NCBI GenBank assembly: GCA_032690845.1
Contig: CM064417.1
Location: 19,064,501 to 19,128,500 of the forward strand
Source: Eleusine coracana subsp. coracana
Lineage: Eukaryota; Streptophyta; Magnoliopsida; Poales; Poaceae
Direction of reading: 5' to 3'
DNA length: 64,000 nucleotides
Within the stretch, counting starts at the first letter, position 1. Each line of letters opens with the position of its first letter. Position numbers and translations under genes: made by a program. The notes below the pieces were generated by a model, which was not told where the DNA came from, did not search any database, and saw only the letters and a program-made list of their open reading frames with translations. This document shows, one piece after another, positions 9,203 through 19,995 of this stretch.

Positions 9203-10701
9203 GTCTCCCCCTTTTGAATTAGAGTCGTCCTCGACTCCATCTCATCCCTTTCTCCCAATAGTGGTCTCAAATCTAAAATATAAAATATAGAACTATTCCC
9301 AAACTTGGGAGACAACTCATATTTATATGCATTATAAAATTTATCATCATAATGTGAAACTACAGTAGAACGCATGCCATACAAATTAATGACCTCTTTG
9401 AAAACTTGCTCAGCAATATAAACATCATTCTCCCTCTTATGACAAGATAGAAAATGTGTGATCTTAAAAACACTAGAAAAACATGGCATGACATGGTAAT
9501 TGTTATTGCAGTTTTCTAGTTCATCATTTGATTGTACAACACAAGGAGTATTCATGTTTGAGCAAATATAAACTTTATGCACCATAAATACACCTCTATG
9601 ATCATAGTTTCCTACAGCATAAAATTTGTTTCTTGTTAGTAAAGGCAATTCAGTTTGAGAAAAGATTTGCTTCTCCACGGTATTTAGATCACAAAGAACA
9701 TCAAATTCAATATAACCCAAAGTATTTAGAGAAGACAATAATTTCTGCTCATCCTTTTCACATGTTATTAAAATCAAATATTTTATTTCAGCACTAGTAG
9801 GTGAATCATAAGCAAAAGCATCAAGCTTATTCATTTGTTGTGGCAAAGGTATAAGTGAAGCAGTGGCACACAACTCCTCTTTATCATAAGGATTAGTAGA
9901 TAAATCAACTTGTGGCAAAGGCAAATCAAGACAAGGTTCCAATACAACAAGATTATTGGAACAATTCATCACATCAAGAAAGCTCTTACCTGAAGCAACA
10001 ACATGTTCATCATCTAATTCAGATTTTGATGTATTAGTTGCAACAAGAGGCAAGGAAATATGTTCATCATCTAATTCAGATTTTGATGTAAGTGTTGCAA
10101 TATTTGGAACAGTCCATTCTTTCCTAAACGGTTCATTCTTTCTCCTTTCAAGCCTTTGTTGATCCTCTTCTAAAATTTCAGCAGCGGTAATAGGTTTAAG
10201 AGTAACTCTTCTATCATTGTATTTAAATGAGTAACTATTTATAATGGCATTGTGCGAAGCATTATTTGTAATAATCCAAGGTTTACTCAATAACAAATGA
10301 CATGCTTGCATAGGTACTATATCAAATTCTGCACTATCCTTATAAGAACCAATAAAAAATTCAATGCGTGCAATTTTATCTATCTTTATCTTACCAAAAG
10401 AATTTACCCATTGGATGTAGTATGGACATGGGTGTGGCTGTGTTGTCAATCCAAGATTCTCTACTAATTCTAAACTTGCGATGTTACGGCTACTCTCTCC
10501 ATCAATGATAACACGACAACGTCGATCCTTGATAACAAAGTGAGTCTGAAATAAATTGTTCAATTGATTTTGCTCTACCTTCTCCATTTGAGGACTGAGC
10601 ACTCTTTGTACTACATCACTCATATTGTTCTCATTAGACGACGTTGAATCATCACCATGAGTGGCGTAACCTGTCATTGTTAGTAGCAAACAAGAAAACA
10701 C
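8908..10701 (-). CDS. Element D fused protease / integrase-remnant polyprotein
   Basis: This uninterrupted 597-residue frame has a retropepsin-like domain at about residues 45-180: active site IIDGES at 64-70 (the O relative has IIDGGR), then FFIGSY, DIVPMQACHLLLSKPW. Residues 180-400 are a low-complexity linker holding two copies of a SKSELDDEH motif. Residues about 412-455 are a scrap of integrase core (THFLSCHKR to YDDKF) in which the first Asp of the usual SDRD motif reads His. The pol tail follows, and the last ~99 residues are encoded inside the 3' LTR. Capsid, RT and RNase H are absent. Whether it is translated is unknown. Confidence 0.8.
   Translation of the reverse strand: MFSCLLLTMTGYATHGDDSTSSNENNMSDVVQRVLSPQMEKVEQNQLNNLFQTHFVIKDRRCRVIIDGESSRNIASLELVENLGLTTQPHPCPYYIQWVNSFGKIKIDKIARIEFFIGSYKDSAEFDIVPMQACHLLLSKPWIITNNASHNAIINSYSFKYNDRRVTLKPITAAEILEEDQQRLERRKNEPFRKEWTVPNIATLTSKSELDDEHISLPLVATNTSKSELDDEHVVASGKSFLDVMNCSNNLVVLEPCLDLPLPQVDLSTNPYDKEELCATASLIPLPQQMNKLDAFAYDSPTSAEIKYLILITCEKDEQKLLSSLNTLGYIEFDVLCDLNTVEKQIFSQTELPLLTRNKFYAVGNYDHRGVFMVHKVYICSNMNTPCVVQSNDELENCNNNYHVMPCFSSVFKITHFLSCHKRENDVYIAEQVFKEVINLYGMRSTVVSHYDDKFYNAYKYELSPKFGNSSIFYILDLRPLLGERDEMESRTTLIQKGETDEYITPMDTHNTPPTKMKVHVHHLNLQVRSFLMFLLYGFKNRLLPNNLIIVRNYGDDDEIAGEVIGDVMGQQERPSQGGGPIKTDFKSVLEPRTSLH
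9203..9216 (-). other. Polypurine tract of element D
   Basis: On the minus strand AAAAGGGGGAGAC ends exactly at the 3' LTR border. It lies inside the pol reading frame (codons for QKGET), so the frame is not closed before the LTR. Confidence 0.85.
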
Positions 10702-11677
10702 ACGGAAGTATAGTTTATCATTACTATGTGATCACAGTGTAAACTCTCAACAAGCGAAGGGAAGCATCTTATCAAGCTCTTACAAAGTTCTTAATTACAA
10801 GCAAAGGATACCTTGAAGAGTGCGAACTGATGATTGCGAGAGTCAAAAAAATTTGTGCCTGTTCAGAAGGAAATATATAGAGCTTGGATAGGCAATATTA
10901 GGTAGCAAGGATTAGCAAAATTTCAATTCAGAAGTTGCAAAACTGAATAATAGTCCCAAGCTAGTCTATGTCACCGGCCTAAACTTGTCTCGTACCTAGT
11001 TCAAGCAAGCAAGCAAATGACTCAACAAAGGACACAAAGGATGCAAGCAATTCTGAATTTGTATCTTTTCTTTTTTCTACTTCTTTTTTTTTATGCGGCT
11101 TTTTCTCTTGTGCACTTTTGCCTTTTTCTTTTCTTTTCTTGAGAATCAGAACTGCAGCAAGGTATTACAATTTTTACAACCAATGGAACCCCAGAATATA
11201 TTTTTTTTTTCTTACTACAAGTGCAGCAAAAGGATTCTTGTAATAGCACAACTAAAACAAACTTCTATAACAAGATCAAGGACTAATTGGTTGGCTTTTG
11301 ATCACAATGAGACAGCAGCAGAGCACTCTAATTTTCTTTTGCACACGAAAGTAGAAGGCTAGATGTTAAAAAAATATTTAGTGCACACAATTCCAGCAAT
11401 ACTATTATCTCAACATGTGCAACACTGATTTTTTCTCTTATTTGTCTATGACAAGGATATGCACGACTCAAACAAGACCAAAGAACAGGCACTAGACCAG
11501 CAACATAATGACTTTATAGGGACTAAAATTTAGAGAACCAAACTAAACTAAAAATTGCAAGGCACAAGGGGGGTGTAGGACAGCGGAAACACGACGAACA
11601 AATATTTTTAAAGCGCAATTTTCTGGACTCTAGGATTGATCAAAATAACGAGGATAAGGGCGAACCTAATGGTGTAC
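10702..11677 (-). other. Untranslated leader of element D
   Basis: This is about 1 kb between the primer site and the ORF start. It is AT-rich with T runs (about 11070-11140, 11200) and has no frame with family similarity. The corresponding leader of O (58585-59780) is also about 1.2 kb, so this is probably native 5' leader with gag deleted. Confidence 0.6.
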
Positions 11678-11695
11678 CTGAAGCTCTGATTACCA
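11678..11695 (-). other. Primer binding site of element D
   Basis: On the minus strand TGGTAATCAGAGCTTC begins two bases after the 5' LTR. The same sequence occurs in O (58567). It equals the initiator-Met primer site with one extra A. Confidence 0.75.
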
Positions 11696-11697
11696 CT

Positions 11698-12597
11698 TGA
11701 TGTGGACAAGGTTCCTGATCTTCCGATAGGTTCTGATAATCTTGATTAAGGTGGAGGCGATACACAAATCGATCCGGCTTTCGAACGACACGTTCTGAAC
11801 CTCGCAATCGCAGCATAACGTCTCCTCTTGTTATCAACCATTTAAGAACGATTGACCTCACCGAGAAGGCTTATCCTTGCCTGCAAATCAAGAACACAAG
11901 CAAGAACAAATAAGAATGCAATCAAATTTGCAAGTATACGATGAATCTCACAAGTTGGAGTCTCACAAACCGATCAAACGGCAAAACTGTTATCAACAGA
12001 ATAATCTAAGCAAAACCCAAAACCCTAATAAAGAGGTGATGGCTGTATATGAGGACCCTAGGGTCGTGCATGACCCCCTGGACGCAGCCCTAAGTGGGCT
12101 CAACTCGATACATGGCCCAAAGACCAATTACGGTGTTGCAACACCAGGACAGATTCTAGAAGTCGATTTGTTTTGGCGATTTCTGATGGCTCAGGACGAA
12201 TTTTGACATGGGACCAGTTGGTTTGGAAAGTTCTTTTCGTTATCTTTCCAGGCATATATAGAACGTCCAAATCTGAGTCCGTATGCGTTCTGAGCATCCG
12301 TTTTAGTGCAGACTAGTCCTGGGCTCCGAAACAGACTCGAAGTCGGTTTTGATTGGGCCTCCACCTTGGCTTGGGCGTCCTTGCTGGCCCATCACGTCTC
12401 CAATCACCTCCCCAGATATCTTATCATCATGTCCATGGTTCCTAACAACAATTAATTCATTAGGTAGCAATCTATTCTTAAAACCATATAATAAAAACAT
12501 TAGAAACGATCTCACCTGTAAATTCAGGTGATGCATATGAACTTTCATCTTAGTTGGAGGAGTGTTATGTGTATCCATGAGTGTGATGTACTCATCA
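11698..12597 (-). repeat. 5' LTR of element D
   Basis: This 900 bp LTR starts (minus strand) TGATGAGTACATCA at 12597. The tail frame is open here too (12303-12578). A TATATATG-like box lies near 12255. Confidence 0.9.
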
Positions 12598-12602
12598 GAG
12601 TG

Positions 12603-15133
12603 AGTACCTGAGTAGATTCATTCAGCTATCTAGGCATGCTCCTCCTGATGTGAGCACCGATGAGAAGAAGTAGTACATGTTCATTAGGGGACTGCAGAAC
12701 GATATCCAGTTCCAGCTACTGAACAATGACTATGTGAACTTCCAGAAGCTGGTAGACAAGGCCATTATTGTGGGGAACAAGTGTAATGAGATCGAAAGGG
12801 ATGGCAAGAGGAAGATGCCATTCCAAGGGAAGTCATCTGGTAGTAACAATCGCCCTCGCATGATGCCACCACCAAGTCCGTACTACCAGGTTCCCAACAC
12901 CATTAGGCCACCCATGCAAGCCCCACGCCCCAACCTCCAAATGCTACGCCCCATCAACCAAGTGCCTCGCCCCAACCAACAACAAGCACCTCGCCCCACC
13001 TATCAACAGGCACCCCGCCCCGCCGCCCCAACAGCTCCACACAACCAGAATCATAATACCTCTGGAACCACTAGTGGTGTGAAACGAGGTTGTTATCATT
13101 GTAGACAGGAAGGTCACTTCATGGGACAGTGTCCCCAGCGGAACAACGCACCAAGGCAAGTCCCAACCAACACAATGCAAGGCAATCAGGGACAGCAGAA
13201 TTATGCTCGAGGTCGCGTCAACCATGTCACTACTGAGGAGGCTGAACAAGCGGCAGATGTGGTGCTCGTTATGTTCTTAGCTAACTCTCAACCTGCAACC
13301 ATTTTATTCGATTCAGGAGCATCACATTCATTCATCACCTCAGCCTATATTGCAAAGTATAATTTGCCGATTGCTATTATGAAGCATGCCATGCTAGTTA
13401 GTTCTCCAGGAGGAGAAATGAGGACCAATCAATTATGCCCAAAGGTTACCCTTAAAATAAGGGGGGTAGACTTCTCAGCTAATCTCATAGTACTAGGCTC
13501 AAAGGGTATAGATATTATACTTCGGATGGACTGGCTATGCAAGTATATTGGGGTGATACAATGCGCCAAGCAGACAGTACAGTTGACCAGTGTAGAAGGT
13601 ACCAAGGTCGAGTTCATAGCAGCCAACTCCGTAGTCAAGGAGATCGTACTAAATCAAGCCACGGGCACCCCCATGGATGAGATCCAGGTGGTTTGCGAAT
13701 TCCCTAATGTATTCCCAAAAGAACTTCCAGGTATGCCGCCTGACCACGACATAGAGTTTGTTATCGACCTAATACCTGGAACTGCACCTATATCTAAGAG
13801 GCCCTATAGGATGCCTGTTAATGAGTTAGTAGAGCTCAAAAAGAAATTACAAGAGATGCAAGAGAAAGGCTTCATTCGCCCTAGTTCCTCACCTTGGGGA
13901 GCTCGAGTACTCTTTGTTGAGAAGAAGGATAAGATACAGAGAATGTGTGTAGACTACCGTTCTCTTAATGAGGTGACTATTAAGAACAAATATCCCCTAC
14001 CACGGATTGAGGAATTGTTTGATCAGATGAAGGGAGCTTGTGTCTTCTCCAAGATCGATCTACGATCTGGCTACCACCAATTGAAGATCAGACCATCAGA
14101 CATACCTAAGACGGCTTTTCGGACAAGATATGGGTTATACGAGTATACAGTGATGTCATTTGGACTGACCAATGCACCGGCCTACTTCATGTACCTTATG
14201 AACAAGGTGTTTATGGAGTATTTGGATAAGTTCGTTGTGGTTTTCATCGATGACATCTTGGTATTTTCAAAGAATGAGGAAGAGCATGAGGAACACCTGA
14301 GGCTAGTTCTAGAAAAGTTGCGAGAGCACAAGTTGTATGCTAAGCTGAGCAAGTGTGAATTCTGGTTGAAGGAGGTAGCATTTCTCGGGCATGTCATCTC
14401 CGCGGGAGGAGTGTCAGTCGACCCAGGCAAAGTGAAGGATGTTCTAGATTGGAAGCCACCCCAGACAGTATGGGAGATTAGAAGTTTCCTTGGATTAGCT
14501 GGGCACTATCAGCGTTTCATAAAGGATTTCTCTAGAATAGCCAATCCGATGACAACATTGTTGGGGAAGGACAAGAGTTTGGAGTGGAATCCGAACTATC
14601 AAGCTAGCTTTGAAGAATTGAAGTGAAGACTAACATCAGCTCCTGTCCTGGTCTTACCAGACATCAGTAGGAGTTTTGATATATACTATGACGCCTCAAA
14701 GCAAGGACTTGGATATATACTCATGCAAAAAGGACATGTCGTAGCATATGCCTCTAGGCAATTACGGACACATGAAGAGAAGTACCCAACACATGATTTA
14801 GAGTTAGCGGCAGCGGTACATGCTCTGAAGATTTGGAGGCACTATATCCTAGGTCATCGCTGTGAGATCTATATGGATCACACGAGCCTCAAGTACATAT
14901 TTACTCAAACCGAGTTGAACCTAAGACAACGACGTTGGTTAGAGTTGATCAAAGACTATGATGTGGGTATCAACTATCACCCAGGAAAGGCAAATGTCGT
15001 GGCCGATGCCCTGAGTAGAAAGACCTATTGCCACCAGCTAGTTGTGGAGGAGTTATCACCAGAGTTGTGCATGGAGTTTGAGCAACTGAATCTTAGGTGT
15101 GTGAATGAACTAGAGACCGTGCATGGAGTTTGA
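12603..15133 (+). pseudogene. Element C gag 3' end, protease, RT, RNase H
   Basis: The capsid end resumes directly after D's target duplication (EYLSRFIQLSR), with a stop just before the ATG at 12677. The 649-codon frame 12677-14626 contains a Pro/Gln-rich linker, a zinc knuckle CYHCRQEGHFMGQC (residues 139-152), a protease with LFDSGASHSF (Asp near 212) and an RT with RMCVDYRSLNE, KIDLRSGYHQ and the catalytic VFIDDILVFS (Asp 525-526). The RT residues look intact. A TGA at 14624 stops the frame. RNase H continues to 15133 (YYDASKQGLGY, ELAAAVHALKIWRHY, KANVVADALSR). Most of the zinc finger and core of integrase is then missing. Confidence 0.9.
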
Positions 15134-15135
15134 GC

Positions 15136-15951
15136 TTACCACCCTCAGACTGATAGACAAACCGAGAGGATGAACCAAATACTATAAGACATGTTAAGAG
15201 CTTGTGCCTTGGAATATGGCAAGAGTTGGGACAAAAGTCTACCTTATGCGGAATTCTCCTACAACAATAGTTATCAAGCAAGTATCCAGATGGCTCCTTT
15301 CGAGTTTCTCTATGGGAGAAAGTGTAGAATCCCTCTATTCTGGAGTGAGACGGGAGAGAATCAAGTCTTTGGAGAAGAGGTACTATGAGAAGCAAAAAGA
15401 CAGGTCCAGATTGTATGAGAGAACCTGAAGGTCGTGCAGTCAAGGCAGAAGAGCTATGCCGATCATAAGCGGAGGGATCTATCCTTCGAGATTGGGGATT
15501 TTGTGTATCTCAAGGTGTCACCCATGAGGGGTGTTAGACGCTTCAAGGTCAAAGGGAAGTTAGCACCAAGGTACATCGGTCCTTTCAAGATCATCGAGAG
15601 GAGAGGAGAAGTTGCATACCAGTTGGAATTACCACCACATCTCACAGATGTGCATGACGTGTTCCATGTGTCACAACTGAAGAAATGCTTAAGAGTGTCG
15701 AAGAGCAGTTGCCCGTAGAAGTAGACCTTCGTGAAGACCTCACCTATGCTGACCAACCGCTCAAGATCCTTGAAGTAATTGAGAGAGTCACCAGGAGCAA
15801 GGTGATTCGTATGTGCAAGGTACAGTGGAAACATCACACCGAAGAGGAAGCCACATGGGAGCGGGAAGAAGGATTGAAAGCCGAGTTTCCCCATCTCTTC
15901 GCTAATCTTTCCGAATCTCAATGGCGAGATTCATCTTAAGGGCGGTAGGTT
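15136..15951 (+). pseudogene. Element C integrase C-terminus and chromodomain
   Basis: The sequence resumes within the integrase core at YHPQTDRQTER, beyond the first two catalytic Asp, which are deleted. It continues through SLPYAEFSYNNSYQ and the GPF-type module (GDFVYLKVSPMRGV, PRYIGPFKI). After a frameshift near 15690 comes a chromodomain at about 15745-15910 (PLKILE, KVQWKHHTEEEATWE, FPHLF). Tekay-type chromodomains bind or target heterochromatin. The Trp and ATWE core are visible, but a His sits at the third cage position and a Leu at the first, as in cage-poor chromovirus types. The frame ends TAA at 15937; a purine-rich tract precedes the LTR. Confidence 0.85.
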
Positions 15952-18900
15952 TGTAACACCCTACTTTTTGCAATTTCTAAAAAAGATGCTAGTTTTTTAG
16001 CATTTAGGAGTTAATTAAATAACCTAGGACAAATTTATTTCAAATAATTAATTTAATAATTGCATATGCATAGCATGTCATTGTCCATGTAGAATTTTAT
16101 ACATTTAGCATTTAGTTTATTTATTAAATAATTACCAGGAAGATTAGAAATAGAATTAGGAGAGGATTTAGGAAAGCAAAGGATTAGAAAAGAGAAAGAA
16201 AAGAGAGAAACAGAGCGTGGGCCGAGATCCCCATTCTGGCCCACCCCAGAATCCCCCTCTCTCCCCCACCTTCCCTTTCCGGCCCAGCCAGCCCGCGAGG
16301 CCGACAGCCCAGCTGACCCCCACCCGAGCTGAAGGCGTAAATTAGGAAAACCGCCAACCTCCCCACTCTCTTGTCTCGCTAATAGTAGGCCCCGCCCGGT
16401 CATTCCCTACCTCCCGCCGATCCCGCCCCCTTTCCATTTCTCTGTTCCCCGTTCAAACCCGCGCCCGCCCCTGAGCCCATCGACACCACGTTCGTCTCCC
16501 CCACCTTTCCCCAAATTCCTCCCCCCCCCCCCCCCCCCCCCCCGCCGCAGCCGTCAATTTTTGTAAAGTGCACGATCGCCGACCTCTGTCCCCCGGCCGA
16601 ATCCTGGCAACCCTAGCCTCCCCCCCCCCCCCCATAAAACCCGAGCCATCAGCCACCCCCTGCACACCCATCCTCGCCACACTCGAGCCCTCCTCCCTCT
16701 TTCACGCCAGCATCGCTGCGAGCCGTCTCTTCTTTGTCACTGGTAAGTTCTGCCGTTGCCGCCGATTTCTTTTCCCCTAACACCCTCGACTCCAATTGAT
16801 CGGTCCCTCGGCATCGCAGGTCGACCAGGAGACTTCGGAGCCGCCTCCCGATGCTGGCCGGTGCCAGACAACCCCTCCTCACCGTCGCCAACGACCCGGA
16901 GCCACCACCCGACGTCGCTAGCCCCTCCCCAGCCTCCAGCACCCGTCGCGATCCCCCTCGGTGAGACCCCGTGTCCCCCTCTCCCCTCTGGACCCCTCCC
17001 GGCCGAGCTCCGACCATCGGAGCGCTGCCTCCAGCAAGCTCCGGCGAGCTCTGCCGTGCGCCGTCGTGTCGGCAGCTGGCAACCCCGTGCCTCCCCCTTG
17101 TTTAAACCCTGGCCGTTGGATCTGAATCCAACGCGCCAGATTACATACCCCGAAGGCGTATGTAATCGGTCCACCGTGGACCAGTGGACCGTGGGTCCAC
17201 AGAACCCATAGACCCGGTCCATGGGGTTTTAGATTTAAATTAATTCATTTAATTCCTGGATATTGCTAGCTTTTTGCATTTAGGTCCTTGTGCTTAGATT
17301 AAATTAGATTTATGCCACTGTTTTTGTGCAAAAGCTTTAGAAATTTGTACTTAAGTCCCTGAATTTCACAAAAATTATTTTAGCACTATATTTTAATAGA
17401 AACACCCCTGTACTTTACTAAAATTATTATTTTGACCATATAGTTTTACAAAAACACCCCTAGACTTAATTTTAATTATATTTCAGTCCTATCTTTTTAC
17501 ACCTTAGCCCCTAAACTTCTTGAAAATTACATTTTAGTCCCTGGATTTTACTATAGGTTATTAAAACCCTGTTATTTTGCAGAATAGTCCCTGTAGTGTT
17601 CTGAAATATACCTTTTAGCCCCCAAACTAGCCTGATTTTACTATTTCACCCCTAGGACTTCAACTAGGCATAACTTTTTACTCGTAACTCCAAATTAGGT
17701 GATTCTTGCGCCAAATTTCTAATAGCATAATAATCTTTGCATTCATTGCATTTACATATTGTTTTTCCACTGTTCCATGGCTGTTTGTTGATTTGGTATG
17801 TAATTGCTTATGTTGGTACTATTATACGTAAAGACGAGCATACACAAGGACCACCCTACGAGGATATCCACGAGCAGGAATTTGAAGTCTTAGAGCAGCC
17901 TCCCGCGCAGGACGAAGGCAAGTGTCCTTAATGCATCTTGTACCTATTATAATGTTTATTGTAGAATTGCATGCTTGTGTTAATTGATTGGGAACCTATT
18001 GTTAGGGTTTTCCTAGTATTGCTTTATCCTTTTCCTTGTCGCCTTGAACTAGTTGGTTGGTTGGTTGGTTGTGGGTAGATAATGCTTAGGTTGCTTGTGG
18101 GATGTGGGGTTAATATTAATCTTGATTAATAAACAGTATTACGTGGGAAATGATTGGTAATTCTTTTAGCAACATGGACTTAGGGATCTATGCAAGCCGG
18201 ATGGAATGGATGTGGTGCTGTGGGCACATGGTTGGTGGTGGTAGGCTTGTTGTAGATCCTAGGAACCGGTTGTTGGAGCGATAACCCAGGAAAACAGTGC
18301 CATCACAAGTCCGATATGGGTAAGGCTTGGCCTGGTAATTAGGTGTTCTCCCAGTCTTGGTGCAGCATTTGGTGGAGCGAGGAATGGAAGTCAAGAGAGG
18401 ATTGTCCTTGTATCTGAATGGCTCAAGAGGGGGCTCCTGGGGTGATGAGCTGCTTGTTGAGGGGCTATCACTTATGGACAGGCGTGGAACCTTAGTGGCT
18501 AGCATGTATTGGGAGACCCTTTGGAAAAGCCCTCGTTGTGAAACCCTGCCATACAGTAAAGGAAGTGTGTAATGTGGGTCGCGTCCACGGGCACAAAGGA
18601 ATCACGACTTGTGAGTAAAGTGGTACAAACTCTGCAGAGTATCAAACTATCATGATAGCCGTGCTCATGGTCACGAGCGGCCTGGAGTCCTCACAAGATT
18701 AGTTGGGTATGGATTGGCTTGGTTGGGATGGTTGGATGGATTGGGACTTGGCTTGGATATCACCTTGTGGATTTACGGTTGGGATGACCCCACATAGTAA
18801 ATAGGATGCTTAGGTTAATTAAAAGCTCATGCAATAAACCCCTATAAGCCTTTCTTGTCTATAACCCCGTATCATCTTTTTCCCACACTTGTTGAGTACG

Positions 18901-19229
18901 ACACGTAGTCACCCTTGCTATACCATATCGCTGCTCAGCCACAGGAGAAGGTTGGGACCACTATGAAGACGATGGAGGCAAGTACTAGGCGATGGTCCAC
19001 CAGTGACTGCATGTGGAGTCTTGGGACGTCTACGCTAGTTTATTTCTGCTGTTTTGATGTACTTTTCTTTTAGACTAGTGGGTCCTTTTGTAATAAAGAT
19101 ACGATGTAATAATTAAAGGATATGGATACTTATTCTGTTTACCATTAATGATGTACCATATTTGTGTGAAACTTGATCCTGGGCACATGTACGGCTGCAC
19201 CCGTTTTTCTTCTTAAAGTGGGTGTGACA
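15952..19229 (+). repeat. 3' LTR of element C
   Basis: This 3278 bp LTR mirrors 3589-6863, with point differences, longer polyC runs at 16520-16543 and 16621-16633, and a GTTG microsatellite expansion near 18055. The degenerate array is at about 17275-17650. The frames in it are LTR noise. Confidence 0.92.
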
Positions 19230-19234
19230 CCCGA

Positions 19235-19343
19235 TCACCTTTGACTTGGTCAACCCTGCCGTCTTGATCACCACCCACGGTTTTGAGGCTCAACTGCGAA
19301 ATCGTCTATGCTTCTTGCTTCTCCACGTATACGATGTGGATTG
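19235..19343 (-). mobile_element. 5' LTR of copia element B, distal part
   Basis: The sequence from CACCTTTGACTTGGTCAACC continues the LTR cut at 3588 and matches the reverse complement of 25245-25355. Homology to F's LTR stops at ATCCA near 19340. The minus-strand start reads CAATCC where F has TGATCC, so the terminal TG may have mutated, or the LTR is slightly truncated. It abuts the gag of gypsy element E. Confidence 0.75.
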
Positions 19344-19792
19344 TTGTAGAACCACAGCTTGGCCTTCCCCACGAGTGAGAATGGGAAAAGGCGAAGGCGA
19401 ATGGATTCGGGAGTTATGTCCCTCATGGTGAAAGTGCTGCAGACCGCCAAGAATTGTTGGAGGTGGGCGTTTGCGGCTTCCGATGCCTTGCCACAGAAAG
19501 GACTGGCCAAAACCATGTTGATTAAGGCCGGTTTCAGCTCATAGCTCCCGTTCTTCATGTTCGGGTTTGAACCGGTGCGGATGTTGTTTATAGACGGGGC
19601 GGAGTAGTCATGGATCGTCTTCTCAGCCATGGTTGGTTGAGCGGACGTAGACAGATCTTGCTGCTGAGCTCGTGTGATCGGAGGAACTTCAAGAGCAAGT
19701 ATAGGCCTAGGAGGAGTGAGTCGTTGATGCACTCTCCTCAACAAAGCCTCCAGATCGTTGTGATAGTTGTCCGGTAGGTCGAAACCAGTCAT
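19344..19792 (-). pseudogene. Gypsy (Athila/Tat-like) gag N-terminal fragment, element E
   Basis: From an ATG at 19792 the frame gives about 150 residues of gypsy Gag. A variable N-terminus (RRVHQRLTPPRP) is followed by the capsid start (ANAHLQQFLAVCSTF, IRLRLFPFSLVGKAKLWFY), typical of Athila/Tat-type elements. The frame then runs into the LTR of copia B at about 19343, so the last ~25 residues of the open frame are chimeric noise. The rest of gag and pol of E is not seen in this orientation here. Confidence 0.8.
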
Positions 19793-19995
19793 AAAGTGTC
19801 CTGTTCACACCACAAATAAGCAGAACAAGGGCAAGCCCACAAAGAAAAGTGGTAACTTCTAGGTAGAAATATCAATCTTAACTTTCCAATATCTTAGCCT
19901 ATTGCTTCGCCGGCAACGGCGCCAGAAATGCTTGTTAACACTTCTTAACGTCACATCAAGAATATCTCTATTCCTAGTACAGCGCCAGAAATGAT
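19793..19995 (-). other. Leader of element E with a duplicated primer site
   Basis: On the minus strand TTTCTGGCGC occurs twice: next to the LTR (about 19981-19990, TGGCGCTG) and 60 bp further in (about 19908-19925, TGGCGCCGTTGCCGG). The second is the standard tRNA-Asp-type primer site of Athila/Tat elements. Both copies are preceded by an AACA LTR-end-like sequence (CCAACAATCA, TTAACAAGCA). Confidence 0.65.

Larger units (their letters stand above)
8302..12597 (-). mobile_element. Element D: non-autonomous gypsy element of the O family
   Basis: This complete 4296 bp insertion has LTRs of 901 bp (8302-9202, 3' LTR) and 900 bp (11698-12597, 5' LTR), ends TGATGAG/CACATCA, target duplication GAGTG (8297-8301, 12598-12602), a primer site next to the 5' LTR and a polypurine tract next to the 3' LTR. 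The 2.5 kb interior lacks gag capsid, RT and RNase H. One long ORF joins protease, an integrase scrap and the pol tail. It could move only with proteins supplied in trans, presumably by an O-like relative. It interrupts the gag of C. Confidence 0.92.
3589..19229 (+). mobile_element. Element C: Tekay/Del-like chromovirus (Ty3/gypsy)
   Basis: This full-length 15.6 kb insertion (11.3 kb without nested D) has 3275 and 3278 bp LTRs starting TGTAACACCC and ending GGGTGTGACA. It has a 5 bp target duplication CCCGA (3584-3588, 19230-19234), a Met-tRNA primer site at 6868 and a purine-rich tract before 15952. Domain order is gag, zinc knuckle, protease, RT, RNase H, integrase remnant, chromodomain, which is gypsy order with a chromovirus C-terminus. 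Very long LTRs and the RT type (VVFIDDILVFS) suggest the Tekay/Del lineage. Frameshifts, stops and loss of the integrase core make it non-functional. It sits in the LTR of copia B. Confidence 0.92.
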
